The notes below the pieces were generated by a model. That model searched no databases. It was not told where the DNA came from and saw nothing but the letters and a program-made list of their open reading frames with translations. Positions 43,139 through 52,267 of a stretch of 55,803 nt of DNA are shown in pieces. Positions within the stretch are counted from its first letter, which is position 1. Every line of letters starts with the position of its first letter. The position numbers were made by a program, and so were the translations under genes. Source of the stretch: an uncultured Lachnospiraceae bacterium (lineage in GTDB: Bacteria; Bacillota; Clostridia; Lachnospirales; Lachnospiraceae); assembly GCA_902765725.1 (NCBI GenBank), contig CACXAT010000013.1, positions 1 to 55,803 of the forward strand, read 5' to 3'.

Positions 43139-43585
43139 TCAGCTCTTTTTGAAACGCTGATACCATTTTTTCTTCTGAGGCGGAGCCTCGAGCTTTCCGC
43201 GGATCGCCTTGACATCCATGATGTAGATGCCGCTGATGGTTGCCTTGACTTCCTTACCCACCGGGATCAGCGGGAAGATCTTCTGATCTGCCACCATCGT
43301 CATGATCCTGCCCTGTACGCGGGCCTTGACGATCGGCATCTTCGAGCGGCGCATCAGCTTGGGCGTCTGATCGATCACGATCTGCGGGAGACCCGATTGC
43401 TTCAGCGGAAGCATCTTCTTGTCGATCACGAAGATCTGAACCGTCTGCTTGGTAGCCTCCATCTGAGCCTGAGATTCATCCTGCCTCTTCTGAAGCTTCC
43501 TGCCCCAGAAATACAGGACGATCAGAACAACGATGAGGACCGCCAGAATAATAAGAAGCGTAATCATTAATGGTGACAGTCGCAT
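43139..43585 (-). CDS. Single-span membrane protein, unknown function
   Basis: 148 residues. A membrane helix (LMITLLIILAVLIVVLIVLY, residues 6-25) is followed by a soluble, basic domain with a beta-rich middle (QIFVIDKKMLPLKQSGL, VKARVQGRIMTMVADQKIFP) and a lysine-rich end. I do not recognise a family. GGAGGG precedes the ATG. The protein faces the cytoplasm if the positive-inside rule is applied to GRKLQKRQ after the helix. Confidence 0.75.
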   Translation of the reverse strand: MRLSPLMITLLIILAVLIVVLIVLYFWGRKLQKRQDESQAQMEATKQTVQIFVIDKKMLPLKQSGLPQIVIDQTPKLMRRSKMPIVKARVQGRIMTMVADQKIFPLIPVGKEVKATISGIYIMDVKAIRGKLEAPPQKKKWYQRFKKS

Positions 43586-43777
43586 GTCGTTTCCCTCCGA
43601 ATAATTATCCTGATGCCGGCATGTGCGGCATACGACGGAATTTTACCATCTTCTGTACGAAAGTGCAAGAAGTATGGTATAGTTAACGGGATGCGCATTG
43701 AACAGAATGCGGCATGCGAATGTATGCAGGACAGCTCTGGCAGTTCTGACAGCATTTTTAAGAAAGGAAATACGAAG

Positions 43778-45340
43778 ATGAAAAAGCAGATTCTTACAGT
43801 TCTTGTGATTGCATCTGCGGTGACACTGGCCGGATGCAGCAGTTCTAAGAAGGAAACGGAAGCACCTGCTCCCGAGACGCAGGCACAGGCAGTGCAGTCG
43901 GAAACGGCAGCCGCTGAGACACAGGCGCAGGCTGCAGAGACAGAAGCTGCAGTCGTCGCGACTGAGGCAGAGGCTGCAGTCGCAGCAGCAGAGACTGAGG
44001 CAGAGGCTGTTGTTGCAGCAGCAGAGACTGAGGCAGAGACCGCAGTCGCAGCAGTTGAGACTGAGGCAGAAGCTGCAGTCGCGGCAGTTGAGACCGAGGC
44101 CGAGACGGTCGGGGCAGAGACTGAAGAAGAACTCTATATTGATGCTCTGGGCGATGAGACCGAATATGATTACTGGGAGACCGAGAGCGAATATGATTAT
44201 TTCTTCGATGAGACGGAGACGGAAGCGGAGATCATCCCGAGGCCGGAGTTCAATGCCAGCGATTACCTTACTCTCGAGGACGACGAGTATATGCATATGA
44301 CGGTGCAGACGACTCCTGCCATCCAGGTTACGGAAGAGGAGATCGATTCAGAGATCGCCAATAACTTCTCTTATCTTGAAGATTATGATGAGCTGATCAT
44401 CAAGAAGACAGAGGGAACAGTCCAGAACGGGGATACCGTCAACATCGACTACACCGGCAAGAAAGACGGAGAGGCCTTCGATGGCGGTACGGCAGAGGAT
44501 CAGGAACTGGTCATCGGCTCGGGCTCCTTTATCCCAGGCTTTGAAGAGGGCCTGATCGGCAAGGAGATCGGAAGCACGGTTGATCTGAACCTTACATTCC
44601 CTGAGGATTACGGCGTAGAGGAACTCAACGGCGCTGACGTTGTGTTCACAGTCACGATCAATTATGTATCCGAGATGCCTGAGATGACCGACGAGATCGC
44701 TGAGAAGATGTCTGACGGAGAGTACAAAACCCTCGAGGAATACAGAGAGTCTATCCGCGCAGAGATTCAGGAAGGATATGACGAGGATCATGACAATCAG
44801 GTTACCAGCCTGGTGATGCAGAAGCTGACCGAGCTGTATCCGATCGAGGAGTATCCGCAGGCCAATGTTGATTACAGCGTGGATATGATCCTCTCCCAGT
44901 ATATCACTCCCTATGCCTCCATGTACGGAATGAGCACAGAGGATTTCGTTTCGGCAGCATATGGCATGTCCTATGATGAGTTCATGGAAGCGCAGCTGAT
45001 TCCGGCCGGACAGCAGATGGTCGCACAGGAGATCGTTCTTGGCGCGATCGCCGAGAAGGAAGGCATCACAATGACGGAAGAAGAACTGCAGGAGCGTCTG
45101 CAGGGATATGCGGATCAGTTCGGCGTCACGGTCGACGATGTGACTCAGGGCCAGGATATGGGATATATCCGTGTAAATGAGCTGAACCAGAAGGTTATGG
45201 ACTGGCTCAGAGAGAAGACTACGGTAGTTGAGATCTCTGAAACAGAAGCTGAAACGGAGGCAGACGTATTTGCCGCAGGCACTGAGGCTGAGACCGATGC
45301 TGCCCCGTTGGATGCAGCTCAGACGGAGAGTGAAGAATAA
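43778..45340 (+). CDS. Lipoprotein with FKBP-type and trigger-factor-like domains
   Basis: About 520 residues from the ATG at 43778 (AAAGGAAATACGAAG upstream). A lipoprotein signal (LAGC, Cys20) is followed by a Glu/Ala repeat linker (residues 27-115), then GDTVNIDYTGKKDGEAFDGG and FIPGFEEGLIGKEIGSTVDL of an FKBP-type peptidyl-prolyl isomerase. A C-terminal helical trigger-factor/SurA-like arm follows (LVMQKLTELYPIEEYPQANV, QYITPYASMYGMSTEDFVSA). It probably helps fold exported proteins at the membrane. The next gene is a paralogue of its second half. Confidence 0.88.
   Translation: MKKQILTVLVIASAVTLAGCSSSKKETEAPAPETQAQAVQSETAAAETQAQAAETEAAVVATEAEAAVAAAETEAEAVVAAAETEAETAVAAVETEAEAAVAAVETEAETVGAETEEELYIDALGDETEYDYWETESEYDYFFDETETEAEIIPRPEFNASDYLTLEDDEYMHMTVQTTPAIQVTEEEIDSEIANNFSYLEDYDELIIKKTEGTVQNGDTVNIDYTGKKDGEAFDGGTAEDQELVIGSGSFIPGFEEGLIGKEIGSTVDLNLTFPEDYGVEELNGADVVFTVTINYVSEMPEMTDEIAEKMSDGEYKTLEEYRESIRAEIQEGYDEDHDNQVTSLVMQKLTELYPIEEYPQANVDYSVDMILSQYITPYASMYGMSTEDFVSAAYGMSYDEFMEAQLIPAGQQMVAQEIVLGAIAEKEGITMTEEELQERLQGYADQFGVTVDDVTQGQDMGYIRVNELNQKVMDWLREKTTVVEISETEAETEADVFAAGTEAETDAAPLDAAQTESEE
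43966..44109 (+). repeat. 33-bp repeats encoding the Glu/Ala linker
   Basis: In-frame 11-codon units of the form ETEAEAVVAAA, ETEAETAVAAV, ETEAEAAVAAV are repeated about four times. Confidence 0.75.
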
Positions 45341-45377
45341 GATTCAGAGGATTCACAGAATCGGAGGATTTCATTTT

Positions 45378-46193
45378 ATGAAGAGAAAACTGGCGGCCGG
45401 TTTGACGGCAGCACTTCTTTCATCTGCATTGCTTCTCCAGCCTGCCGCGGCGCAGGAACCGAATACAGAGACGGTCGTTTCAGAAACGGAACAGACAGAA
45501 GCGGCGCAGGAGACGCCTGCCGTGGAACAGATCGAGGTTCCTCAGACAAGACCAGAGTACAACGCGTCTGACTATGTAAAAATAGAAGATGAGAAGTATA
45601 AGGAGATCGCGTTCAGTATCTATCCGCCGGCAGATGATTCCGAGCAGGCTCAGACAGCCTGGAGGACGGAGGTCGATACCCAGATTATGACGCAGCTGTT
45701 CGCGCTGTATCCGATTACGGAGTATCCGGAAGACCTGATGAACTATGTCGCCGGAAGCTTGATCCAGACCTATCAGCAGTATGCCAGTATGTACGGGATG
45801 GATTTCACTGCTTTCCTGCAGACCTATATGAAGATGGACCAGAGTACGTTCACCAGGCAGGTTCAGTCGGCCGCACAGCAGACACTGAAGGAGGAGATGC
45901 TCCTGAAAGCGGTTGCGGAGAAGGAGAATATTACGGTCTCAGATGAGGAGTACCAGAAGGGCTGTGAGAATTATGCGGCTCAGTACGGATACGAATCGGC
46001 AGACGCACTGAAGATGGCCTTTGACGAGCCGACGATCCGGATCAGCCTTCTGATGGATAAGACATTTGATTATCTGGAGAAGACGGTGAAGATCGATCTG
46101 ATCATCGAGACAGAGACGGAGAGTGAATCAGAGATGACGGAGGCGGAGACAACGCCTGCGCCTGCGGCTGCGGCTGAAACAGAGCTCGGGTGA
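45378..46193 (+). CDS. Exported trigger-factor-C-like protein lacking FKBP
   Basis: 271 residues. The signal peptide ends about PAAAQ, without a lipobox. RPEYNASDYVKIEDEKYKEI matches RPEFNASDYLTLEDDEYMHM of the upstream lipoprotein. After a short gap it continues with TQLFALYPITEYPEDLMNYV, QQYASMYGMDFTAFLQTY and a VAEKENITVSDEEY segment, again like that neighbour. So the FKBP domain was removed and the chaperone-arm part kept. GGAGGATTTCATTTT precedes the ATG, 37 nt after the upstream stop. A chaperone role is inferred. Confidence 0.8.
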   Translation: MKRKLAAGLTAALLSSALLLQPAAAQEPNTETVVSETEQTEAAQETPAVEQIEVPQTRPEYNASDYVKIEDEKYKEIAFSIYPPADDSEQAQTAWRTEVDTQIMTQLFALYPITEYPEDLMNYVAGSLIQTYQQYASMYGMDFTAFLQTYMKMDQSTFTRQVQSAAQQTLKEEMLLKAVAEKENITVSDEEYQKGCENYAAQYGYESADALKMAFDEPTIRISLLMDKTFDYLEKTVKIDLIIETETESESEMTEAETTPAPAAAAETELG

Positions 46194-46237
46194 GCCTGGG
46201 ATAAAAATGTCTGTTTACACGTTCAATCCAAGTCTGG

Positions 46238-46266
46238 TTGACACGGGTTTGAGGTTTGAATAGAAT
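46238..46266 (+). promoter_or_regulatory. Promoter of the uracil permease gene
   Basis: TTGACA (46238-46243), 17 bp and TAGAAT (46261-46266). The leader that would follow begins with the hairpin at 46281. Confidence 0.8.
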
Positions 46267-46280
46267 ATTCCACGGTCAGA

Positions 46281-46314
46281 ACAATGACAGGTTTTGTGAC
46301 CTGTCATTGTTTGT
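46281..46314 (+). terminator. Leader hairpin before uraA, possible attenuator
   Basis: ACAATGACAGGT and ACCTGTCATTGT pair perfectly across a 6-nt loop, with TTGTGTC after. Lying after the promoter and before the gene, it could attenuate transcription. No known riboswitch or PyrR-site pattern was recognised. Confidence 0.6.
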
Positions 46315-46356
46315 GTCTGCTAACTGATAATTGTTTTTTACAAAGGAGTAGAGAGT

Positions 46357-47739
46357 ATGAACGAAAACGATGGTATCATACGGGACGCGAGGACGCTTGG
46401 CGTCCCGAAGATGATTATCCTTGGTCTGCAGCACATGTTTGCGATGTTTGGCGCAACTATACTGGTCCCGATCCTGATCGGCAGCTTTTTCAGGGATGCC
46501 GTGGGCGAGGCTCCGACCACTGGTCTTACGGTTGCGGTCACCCTGTTCTGCGCGGGCGTGGGAACTTTTATCTTTCATGTGTGCGGAAAGATGAAGGTAC
46601 CGGCATTCCTTGGAAGCTCCTTCGCGTTTCTGGGCGGTTTTTCCACCATCGCCGGACTCAAGAGCGGTATCTATGAAGGAATGGGAGCCAATGAGAAGGC
46701 TGCCTATGCCTGCGGAGGCATCATGGTCGCGGGGCTTCTGTACCTGGTCCTCGCACTGATCATCAAGCTCGTCGGTGTGAAGCGCGTGATGCGTTTCCTT
46801 CCGCCTGTCGTGACCGGTCCGGTCATCATCTGCATCGGTCTGTCCCTGGCGGGCTCTGCCATCAGCAATGCGCAGACGAACTGGTTCCTCGCGCTTGTCG
46901 CCCTGATCACCATTATCGTGTTTAATATCTGGGGCAAGGGGATGTTCCGCATTATCCCGATCCTGATGGGTGTTGTGATCTCCTATGCGTGCGCTGTGAT
47001 CATGAATATGATCGGCATGAAGAATCCGGACGGATCCGCGATCCTTGTGTTTGACGCGGTGGCTAAGGCAGGATTTGTCGGACTTCCGCATTTCCAGCTG
47101 GCAAAGTTCGACATTACGGCGATCCTGGTCATGGCCCCGATCTCCATCGCCACCATGATGGAGCACGTTGGAGACATCTCCGCGATCTCTGCAACCACCG
47201 GCAACAACTTCCTGGCGGATCCGGGACTCAATCGCACCCTTCTGGGAGACGGACTTGCGACTGCTTTCGCCGGACTGATCGGCGGACCGGCCAATACCAC
47301 CTACGGTGAGAATACCGGTGTCCTGGAGCTCTCCAAGGTCCATGACCCGCTCGTGATCCGCATCGCCGCAGCTTTCGCGATCGTGATCAGCTTTATCCCG
47401 AAGCTTTCCGCGCTGATCGGCACCATGCCCAGCTCCATCATCGGCGGCGTGTCCTTCATGCTGTACGGAATGATCTCCGCGATCGGCGTCCGCAATATCG
47501 TGGAGAATAAGGTCGACCTGACCAGATCCAGAAACCTGATCATCGCAGCTGTCATCTTTGTCTGCGGCCTCGGATTCTCAGACGGGATCACCTTCCACGT
47601 CGGAAGAGCGACCATTACACTGACAGCGCTGGCGATCGCGGCAATCGCCGGGATCTTCCTGAACGCGATCCTTCCGGGCAATGATTACGAGTTTGGCGTA
47701 AATGAAAAAGGCGATCAGCACCGCGGTGTTCATGCCTGA
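46357..47739 (+). CDS. uraA: Uracil/xanthine permease (NCS2)
   Basis: 460 residues with about 12-14 membrane segments. LGLQHMFAMFGATILVPILI, the LAGSAISNAQTNW turn, EHVGDISAISATTGNNF with the substrate-binding Glu, and GGPANTTYGENTGVLELSKV are UraA-type marks, favouring uracil over xanthine. The protein ends in an FLNAILP helix and a short tail. CAAAGGAGTAGAGAGT precedes the ATG. It is monocistronic. Confidence 0.9.
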   Translation: MNENDGIIRDARTLGVPKMIILGLQHMFAMFGATILVPILIGSFFRDAVGEAPTTGLTVAVTLFCAGVGTFIFHVCGKMKVPAFLGSSFAFLGGFSTIAGLKSGIYEGMGANEKAAYACGGIMVAGLLYLVLALIIKLVGVKRVMRFLPPVVTGPVIICIGLSLAGSAISNAQTNWFLALVALITIIVFNIWGKGMFRIIPILMGVVISYACAVIMNMIGMKNPDGSAILVFDAVAKAGFVGLPHFQLAKFDITAILVMAPISIATMMEHVGDISAISATTGNNFLADPGLNRTLLGDGLATAFAGLIGGPANTTYGENTGVLELSKVHDPLVIRIAAAFAIVISFIPKLSALIGTMPSSIIGGVSFMLYGMISAIGVRNIVENKVDLTRSRNLIIAAVIFVCGLGFSDGITFHVGRATITLTALAIAAIAGIFLNAILPGNDYEFGVNEKGDQHRGVHA

Positions 47740-47780
47740 TACAAAGCTTCACCAGATCAGAATTAAATAACGATTTTTTG

Positions 47781-47817
47781 AAGAGGATCCTGCCGGATTA
47801 TAGGGCCGGATCCTCTT
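47781..47817 (+). terminator. Terminator of uraA
   Basis: AAGAGGATCC and GGATCCTCTT form a perfect 10-bp outer stem with an inner CCGG pair, then TTGTGTCTT. Confidence 0.85.
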
Positions 47818-47835
47818 TGTGTCTTATAAAGAATC

Positions 47836-47864
47836 TTGAATTATGAACCGCAAGCGTTTATATT
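47836..47864 (+). promoter_or_regulatory. Promoter of pgi
   Basis: TTGAAT (47836-47841), 17 bp and TATATT (47859-47864). Confidence 0.65.
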
Positions 47865-47910
47865 TTTAACAGGTAAATGATGTCAATGTACAGACTGGAG
47901 GAATTCGGAT

Positions 47911-49494
47911 ATGGTTGCATGGAAGAATCTTGACACGCTTGACAGTTATCAGGCACTGCAGGAGACAAAAGGAAGTGTGAAGCTTACCGAAGTGATGGCA
48001 GGTGAGAGCGGTGCTGAGCGTGTGAGGAAGTATGCTGTTCCCATGGCAGGCGGACTTTCCTATCATTATGCGGCAAAGAAAGTGGATGATGTAATTCTTG
48101 AAAAGCTTGCAGCACTCGCAAAAGAGGCTCAGCTCTGTGAGAAGTTCGAGGAACTCTATAACGGTGCTGTTATTAACCTGACAGAGAACAGACATGTACT
48201 GCACCACCTTTGCAGAGGCCAGCTTGGAAAGCAGGTCATGGCAGACGGCGTAGACAAGAGAGAATTCTATAAAGGCGAGCAGGATAAGATCGCAGCCTTT
48301 GCGAATAAGGTTCATGCCGGCGAGATCACCAATGAAAAGGGTGAGAAGTTCAACACGGTAGTACAGATCGGTATCGGCGGAAGTGACCTTGGCCCCCGCG
48401 CGATCTATCTTGCTCTGGAGAACTGGGCAGCGACCCACAATACGCTGAAGATGGAAGCAAAGTTCATCAGCAACGTGGATCCGGATGACCCGGTCGGAGT
48501 GCTTCGCGGTGTGGATGTGGAGCATGCTCTCTTTATCGTGGTGTCCAAATCCGGTACGACTCTGGAGACTCTGACCAATGAGTCCTTCGTCAAGGACGCG
48601 CTGGAGAAGGCAGGCCTGGATGTTTCGAAACATATGCTGGCAGTCACCAGTGAGACATCTCCGATGGCGAAGAACAGCGGCTATCTTGCAGCCTTCTTCA
48701 TGGACGATTACATCGGCGGCCGCTATTCCACAGCATCCGCGGTGGGCGGTGCCGTACTCTCCCTGGCATTCGGACCGGAGGTGTTCGCAAGCTTCCTTGA
48801 TGGAATGGCAGCGGAGGACAAGCTCAGTGCAGGAGATGACCCGATGAAGAATCCGGCGATGCTGGATGCCCTGATCAGTGTATATGAGCGCAATGTGCTG
48901 GGATATCCCGTAACCGCGCTGCTTCCGTATTCCCAGGCGCTTTCACGCTTCCCGGCTCACCTGCAGCAGGCCAGCATGGAGTCCAACGGAAAGAGCGTCA
49001 ACCGCTTCGGAGAGTCCATGAACTATGTCACCGGCGAGGTAATCTTCGGTGAGCCCGGAACAAACGGACAGCATTCCTTCTATCAGCTGCTCCATCAGGG
49101 CACGGATATCATCCCGCTTCAGTTCATTGGTTTCAGAAAGAGCCAGAATGAAAAGGATGTAGAAGTGAAGGGCAGCACCAGCCAGACAAAGCTGAACGCG
49201 AATGTCGCGGCACAGATGGTTGCCTTTGCATGCGGCAAGACGGATGAGAATCCGGCAAAGTGCTTTGCGGGTGACAGACCGTCCAGCATCATCATCGGTG
49301 ATCAGCTTACTCCGGAAGCGTGCGGCGCGCTCCTGGCACATTATGAGAATAAGTTCATGTACCAGGGATTCCTGTGGAACGTGAACAGTTTTGACCAGGA
49401 AGGTGTGCAGCTTGGCAAAGTTCTTGCCAACCGTGTACTGGATCACAATACCGATGGCGCGTTGAAAGAGTTCGCTGCACTGTTTGGAATCTGA
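47911..49494 (+). CDS. pgi: Glucose-6-phosphate isomerase
   Basis: 527 residues. Pgi interconverts glucose and fructose 6-phosphates. IGIGGSDLGPRAIY, VVSKSGTTLETLTN, the GGRYSTASAVGGA segment, SNGKSVNRFGE and PGTNGQHSFYQLLHQGTDII hold the known catalytic and phosphate-binding residues. GGAGGAATTCGGAT precedes the ATG. Both sugar clusters would feed into fructose 6-phosphate, its substrate. Confidence 0.95.
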   Translation: MVAWKNLDTLDSYQALQETKGSVKLTEVMAGESGAERVRKYAVPMAGGLSYHYAAKKVDDVILEKLAALAKEAQLCEKFEELYNGAVINLTENRHVLHHLCRGQLGKQVMADGVDKREFYKGEQDKIAAFANKVHAGEITNEKGEKFNTVVQIGIGGSDLGPRAIYLALENWAATHNTLKMEAKFISNVDPDDPVGVLRGVDVEHALFIVVSKSGTTLETLTNESFVKDALEKAGLDVSKHMLAVTSETSPMAKNSGYLAAFFMDDYIGGRYSTASAVGGAVLSLAFGPEVFASFLDGMAAEDKLSAGDDPMKNPAMLDALISVYERNVLGYPVTALLPYSQALSRFPAHLQQASMESNGKSVNRFGESMNYVTGEVIFGEPGTNGQHSFYQLLHQGTDIIPLQFIGFRKSQNEKDVEVKGSTSQTKLNANVAAQMVAFACGKTDENPAKCFAGDRPSSIIIGDQLTPEACGALLAHYENKFMYQGFLWNVNSFDQEGVQLGKVLANRVLDHNTDGALKEFAALFGI

Positions 49495-49543
49495 AAATGA
49501 AAAATATCGCTGTTTGCGTGCCTTTCATCACAGGTAAGTTGTC

Positions 49544-49577
49544 AACCCGCCCCTGCGCACAGCAGGCGCGGGTTTTT
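49544..49577 (+). terminator. Terminator of pgi
   Basis: AACCCGC and GCGGGTT with an inner CCTGC/GCAGG, followed by TTTTT. Confidence 0.88.
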
Positions 49578-49632
49578 CCGGCTCGGTTATGAAGGATGGG
49601 GCTTCCAGAGAAGCCAGAGAAAGGAATCCATT

Positions 49633-50865
49633 ATGAATCAGCGGTTAAGAGATGACGCGGACGCCATTATCCGGGCAAGCCTGCAGGCGGTTCTGCCGGA
49701 CGAAGCTGTTGCGAAAGCACTGAAAGACTACAGAGGAGATGGCGGAAAGACGATTCTGGTAGCAGCGGGTAAAGCGGCATGGCAGATGGCTGCAGCGGCA
49801 GTCAGTGTCCTGGGAGCGGTAGATGAAGGGATCGTTGTTACCAAGTACGATCATGTTGCGGGAGATATTCCCGGCGTAGCCTGCTTTGAGGCGGGGCACC
49901 CGGTACCGGATGAAAACAGTTTCGCGGCAACAAAAAAGGCGCTGGAACTGGTGAGTTCTCTTTCAGAGAAGGACACGGTTCTGTTTCTCCTGTCCGGAGG
50001 GGGCAGCGCATTGTTTGAGCAGCCGCTGATTTCCGGCGAAGAGCTGCAGGATATCACCCGGCAGCTGCTGGCGTGCGGTGCGGATATCGTAGAGATGAAT
50101 ACGATCCGGAAGCGTCTGAGCAGTGTCAAGGGAGGCAGGTTCGCGCAGGCATGCGCTCCGGCGAAAGTATTCAGTATCGTGTTGAGCGACATTCTGGGCG
50201 ATCCTCTGGATATGATTGCCAGCGGTCCGGCGTATCCGGATTCCTCTACCAGTGAAGAAGCACTTGGGATTGTAAAGAAGTATGACCTGAAGCTTACGGC
50301 GAAGGCAATGGAACTTCTTGGCAGGGAAACGCCCAAGAGTCTTGACAATGTTACGACGAAGATCACAGGAAGCGTCCGGGAACTGTGCGCAGCTGCGGCT
50401 GCAAAATGCAGTGAACTTGGCTATGAACCTGTGCTGCTCACGGACCGGCTGGACTGCGAGGCAAAAGAAGCGGGAAGATTCCTCGGAAACATCCTGCGCA
50501 CACATGCCGCTGACAATAAGAAGATGGCCTGGATCGCCGGCGGGGAGACGGTAGTTCACTTGACGGGAAATGGCCTCGGAGGACGCAACCAGGAGCTTGC
50601 ACTTGCCGCGGCAGATGAGATCGCCGGCATAGAAGGTACGGCGGTTTTCTCGGTGGGAAGCGACGGGACCGACGGGCCGACGGACGCGGCCGGGGGGTAC
50701 GCGGACTGTGATACCCGGGATGCACTGACCAGGGAAGGCCTGACAGTCAGCGCAGTTCTGGCTGAGAATGATGCCTATCATGCATTGAAGAAAGTGGATG
50801 GCCTGATCGTAACAGGCCTGACCGGTACCAACGTAAATGATGTAGCAGTGGCACTTCTTAACTGA
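49633..50865 (+). CDS. Glycerate 2-kinase, type II (MOFRL)
   Basis: 410 residues. The N-terminal domain shows ILVAAGKAAWQMAAAAVSVL, EAGHPVPDENSFAATKKALE, LLSGGGSALFEQP and MNTIRKRLSSVKGGRFAQAC. The C-terminal MOFRL domain shows WIAGGETVVHL, GLGGRNQELALAAA and VGSDGTDGPTDAAGGYAD. It phosphorylates D-glycerate. AGAGAAAGGAATCCATT precedes the ATG. Confidence 0.92.
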   Translation: MNQRLRDDADAIIRASLQAVLPDEAVAKALKDYRGDGGKTILVAAGKAAWQMAAAAVSVLGAVDEGIVVTKYDHVAGDIPGVACFEAGHPVPDENSFAATKKALELVSSLSEKDTVLFLLSGGGSALFEQPLISGEELQDITRQLLACGADIVEMNTIRKRLSSVKGGRFAQACAPAKVFSIVLSDILGDPLDMIASGPAYPDSSTSEEALGIVKKYDLKLTAKAMELLGRETPKSLDNVTTKITGSVRELCAAAAAKCSELGYEPVLLTDRLDCEAKEAGRFLGNILRTHAADNKKMAWIAGGETVVHLTGNGLGGRNQELALAAADEIAGIEGTAVFSVGSDGTDGPTDAAGGYADCDTRDALTREGLTVSAVLAENDAYHALKKVDGLIVTGLTGTNVNDVAVALLN

Positions 50866-50874
50866 GATGCATAC

Positions 50875-50905
50875 AGAAGACGGTGAACAGCCGTCTTCTT
50901 TTTTT
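50875..50905 (+). terminator. Terminator of the glycerate kinase gene
   Basis: AGAAGACGG and CCGTCTTCT pair perfectly, followed by TTTTTT. Confidence 0.92.
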
Positions 50906-50909
50906 CTGC

Positions 50910-50939
50910 TTTACCTACCTGTGGATAATCGTGTAGAAT
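50910..50939 (+). promoter_or_regulatory. Possible promoter of the fructokinase gene
   Basis: TTTACC, 18 bp and TAGAAT (50934-50939). Confidence 0.45.
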
Positions 50940-50985
50940 AGTGAAAGGATTTGTTTACACCACATTGTTCATGCAGGAGGATGCT

Positions 50986-51954
50986 ATGGATAAGACATAT
51001 GATGTAGTGGCACTTGGAGAACTGCTGATCGATTTTACTGAGACCGGAAACAGCGCGCAGGGCAATCCGCTTCTCGAGGTAAATCCGGGCGGAGCACCGG
51101 GCAATGTGCTCTCTATGCTTCAGAACTATGGTGAGAAGACCGCGTTTATCGGCAAGGTAGGAAACGACATGTTCGGCCGTATCCTTCTGGACGCAGTCGG
51201 CAGCTGCGGGATCGATACGAAGGGGATCCTGGTCGATCAGGAAGTTCACACCACGCTGGCATTTGTACATACCTATGAGGATGGCGACCGCGATTTCTCA
51301 TTTTACCGCAATCCCGGCGCAGATATGATGCTGTCGAAGGATGAGGTGGATACGGAACTGATCAAAAACGCGAAGGTGTTTCATTTCGGAACCCTGTCAT
51401 CCACTGACCCGGTCGTAAGAGAGGCTACCCGGTACGCGATCGACGTGGCAAAGGAAGCCGGAGCCATGATCTCCTTTGACCCGAATCTGCGTGAGCCGCT
51501 GTGGAGGACCCTGGACGACGCGAAGGCCGAAATCGAATATGGTCTTGGAAAATGTGATCTGCTGAAGATCTCCGACAATGAAGTGGAATTCATGTGCGGG
51601 ACCAATGACTACGACAAGGGCGCGCAGATGCTGATCGACAAGTATCACATCCCGCTGATCCTTGTGACCATGGGCAAGGAAGGCAGCCGCGCATACTATA
51701 AGGGAATGCGTGTGGAAGCGCAGCCCTTCCTCAATGAAAATACCATCGAGACGACAGGTGCCGGCGATACGTTCTGCGCAAGCTCGATCCATTTTGCACT
51801 GAAGTACGGCCTGGATAACTTCACCGAGGATACCCTGAAGGAGCTGCTGACCTTCGCCAACGCGGCAGCGTCCATCATCACGACCCGCAAGGGTGCCCTG
51901 AGGGTGATGCCGAAGCTGGATGAGGTCGAGGCACTGGCAAAGACAAGACTGTAA
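50986..51954 (+). CDS. Fructokinase-like PfkB kinase
   Basis: About 322 residues from the ATG at 50986 (AGGAGGATGCT). VALGELLIDFTETG, EVNPGGAPGNVLSML, DRDFSFYRNPGADMML, SFDPNLREPLW, KISDNEVEFM and TTGAGDTFCASSIHFAL are the fructokinase (ScrK) pattern. It probably makes fructose 6-phosphate from fructose. It is monocistronic, with terminators on both sides. Confidence 0.9.
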   Translation: MDKTYDVVALGELLIDFTETGNSAQGNPLLEVNPGGAPGNVLSMLQNYGEKTAFIGKVGNDMFGRILLDAVGSCGIDTKGILVDQEVHTTLAFVHTYEDGDRDFSFYRNPGADMMLSKDEVDTELIKNAKVFHFGTLSSTDPVVREATRYAIDVAKEAGAMISFDPNLREPLWRTLDDAKAEIEYGLGKCDLLKISDNEVEFMCGTNDYDKGAQMLIDKYHIPLILVTMGKEGSRAYYKGMRVEAQPFLNENTIETTGAGDTFCASSIHFALKYGLDNFTEDTLKELLTFANAAASIITTRKGALRVMPKLDEVEALAKTRL

Positions 51955-51981
51955 TGCTCTGACTTTTTCGGAATGCACAGC

Positions 51982-52035
51982 AGACCGGGAGCTGAGAAGA
52001 GAGACAGAACTTCTTCTCAGCCCCGGTCTCTTTTT
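51982..52035 (+). terminator. Terminator of the fructokinase gene
   Basis: AGACCGGGAGCTGAGAAGA and TCTTCTCAGCCCCGGTCT form a long stem, followed by CTTTTT. Confidence 0.9.
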
Positions 52036-52075
52036 GTATGTGGCGGATGACGCGGCGGTGAGGGAAGTCAATATA

Positions 52076-52104
52076 TTGTGAATCTTTTGTGTTTTTTCTA
52101 CTAT
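52076..52104 (+). promoter_or_regulatory. Possible promoter of the NlpC/P60 gene
   Basis: TTGTGA (52076-52081), 17 bp and TACTAT (52099-52104). A hairpin, ATCCCGC/GCGGGAT (52105-52129), follows. The rest of the leader to 52267 shows only short inverted repeats such as GGATGG/CCATC. Confidence 0.45.
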
Positions 52105-52267
52105 ATCCCGCCTGAGGGGGTTGCGGGATTTACAATATTGTTATAGTATTTAACAAGTCTGTAACATATTTCGTGCTGCAGATTTCCGTACAGTGTTTGA
52201 AAATCGTAACATCCGCCTGGGATGGCTGGCAAGGGGAACAACCATCAACAAGGAGGTACAGTAACAA

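Noticed and set aside
43966..44109. CRISPR-like repetition
   Set aside because: In-frame tandem coding repeats without spacers.
46276..47343. 355-codon open frame on the minus strand
   Set aside because: It is antisense to uraA; the translation is rich in His, Asp and Arg, typical of shadows of membrane genes.
52105..52267. Riboswitch (c-di-AMP or c-di-GMP) before the NlpC/P60 gene
   Set aside because: Cell-wall hydrolase genes often have such leaders, but I could not match conserved core sequences, only simple hairpins.
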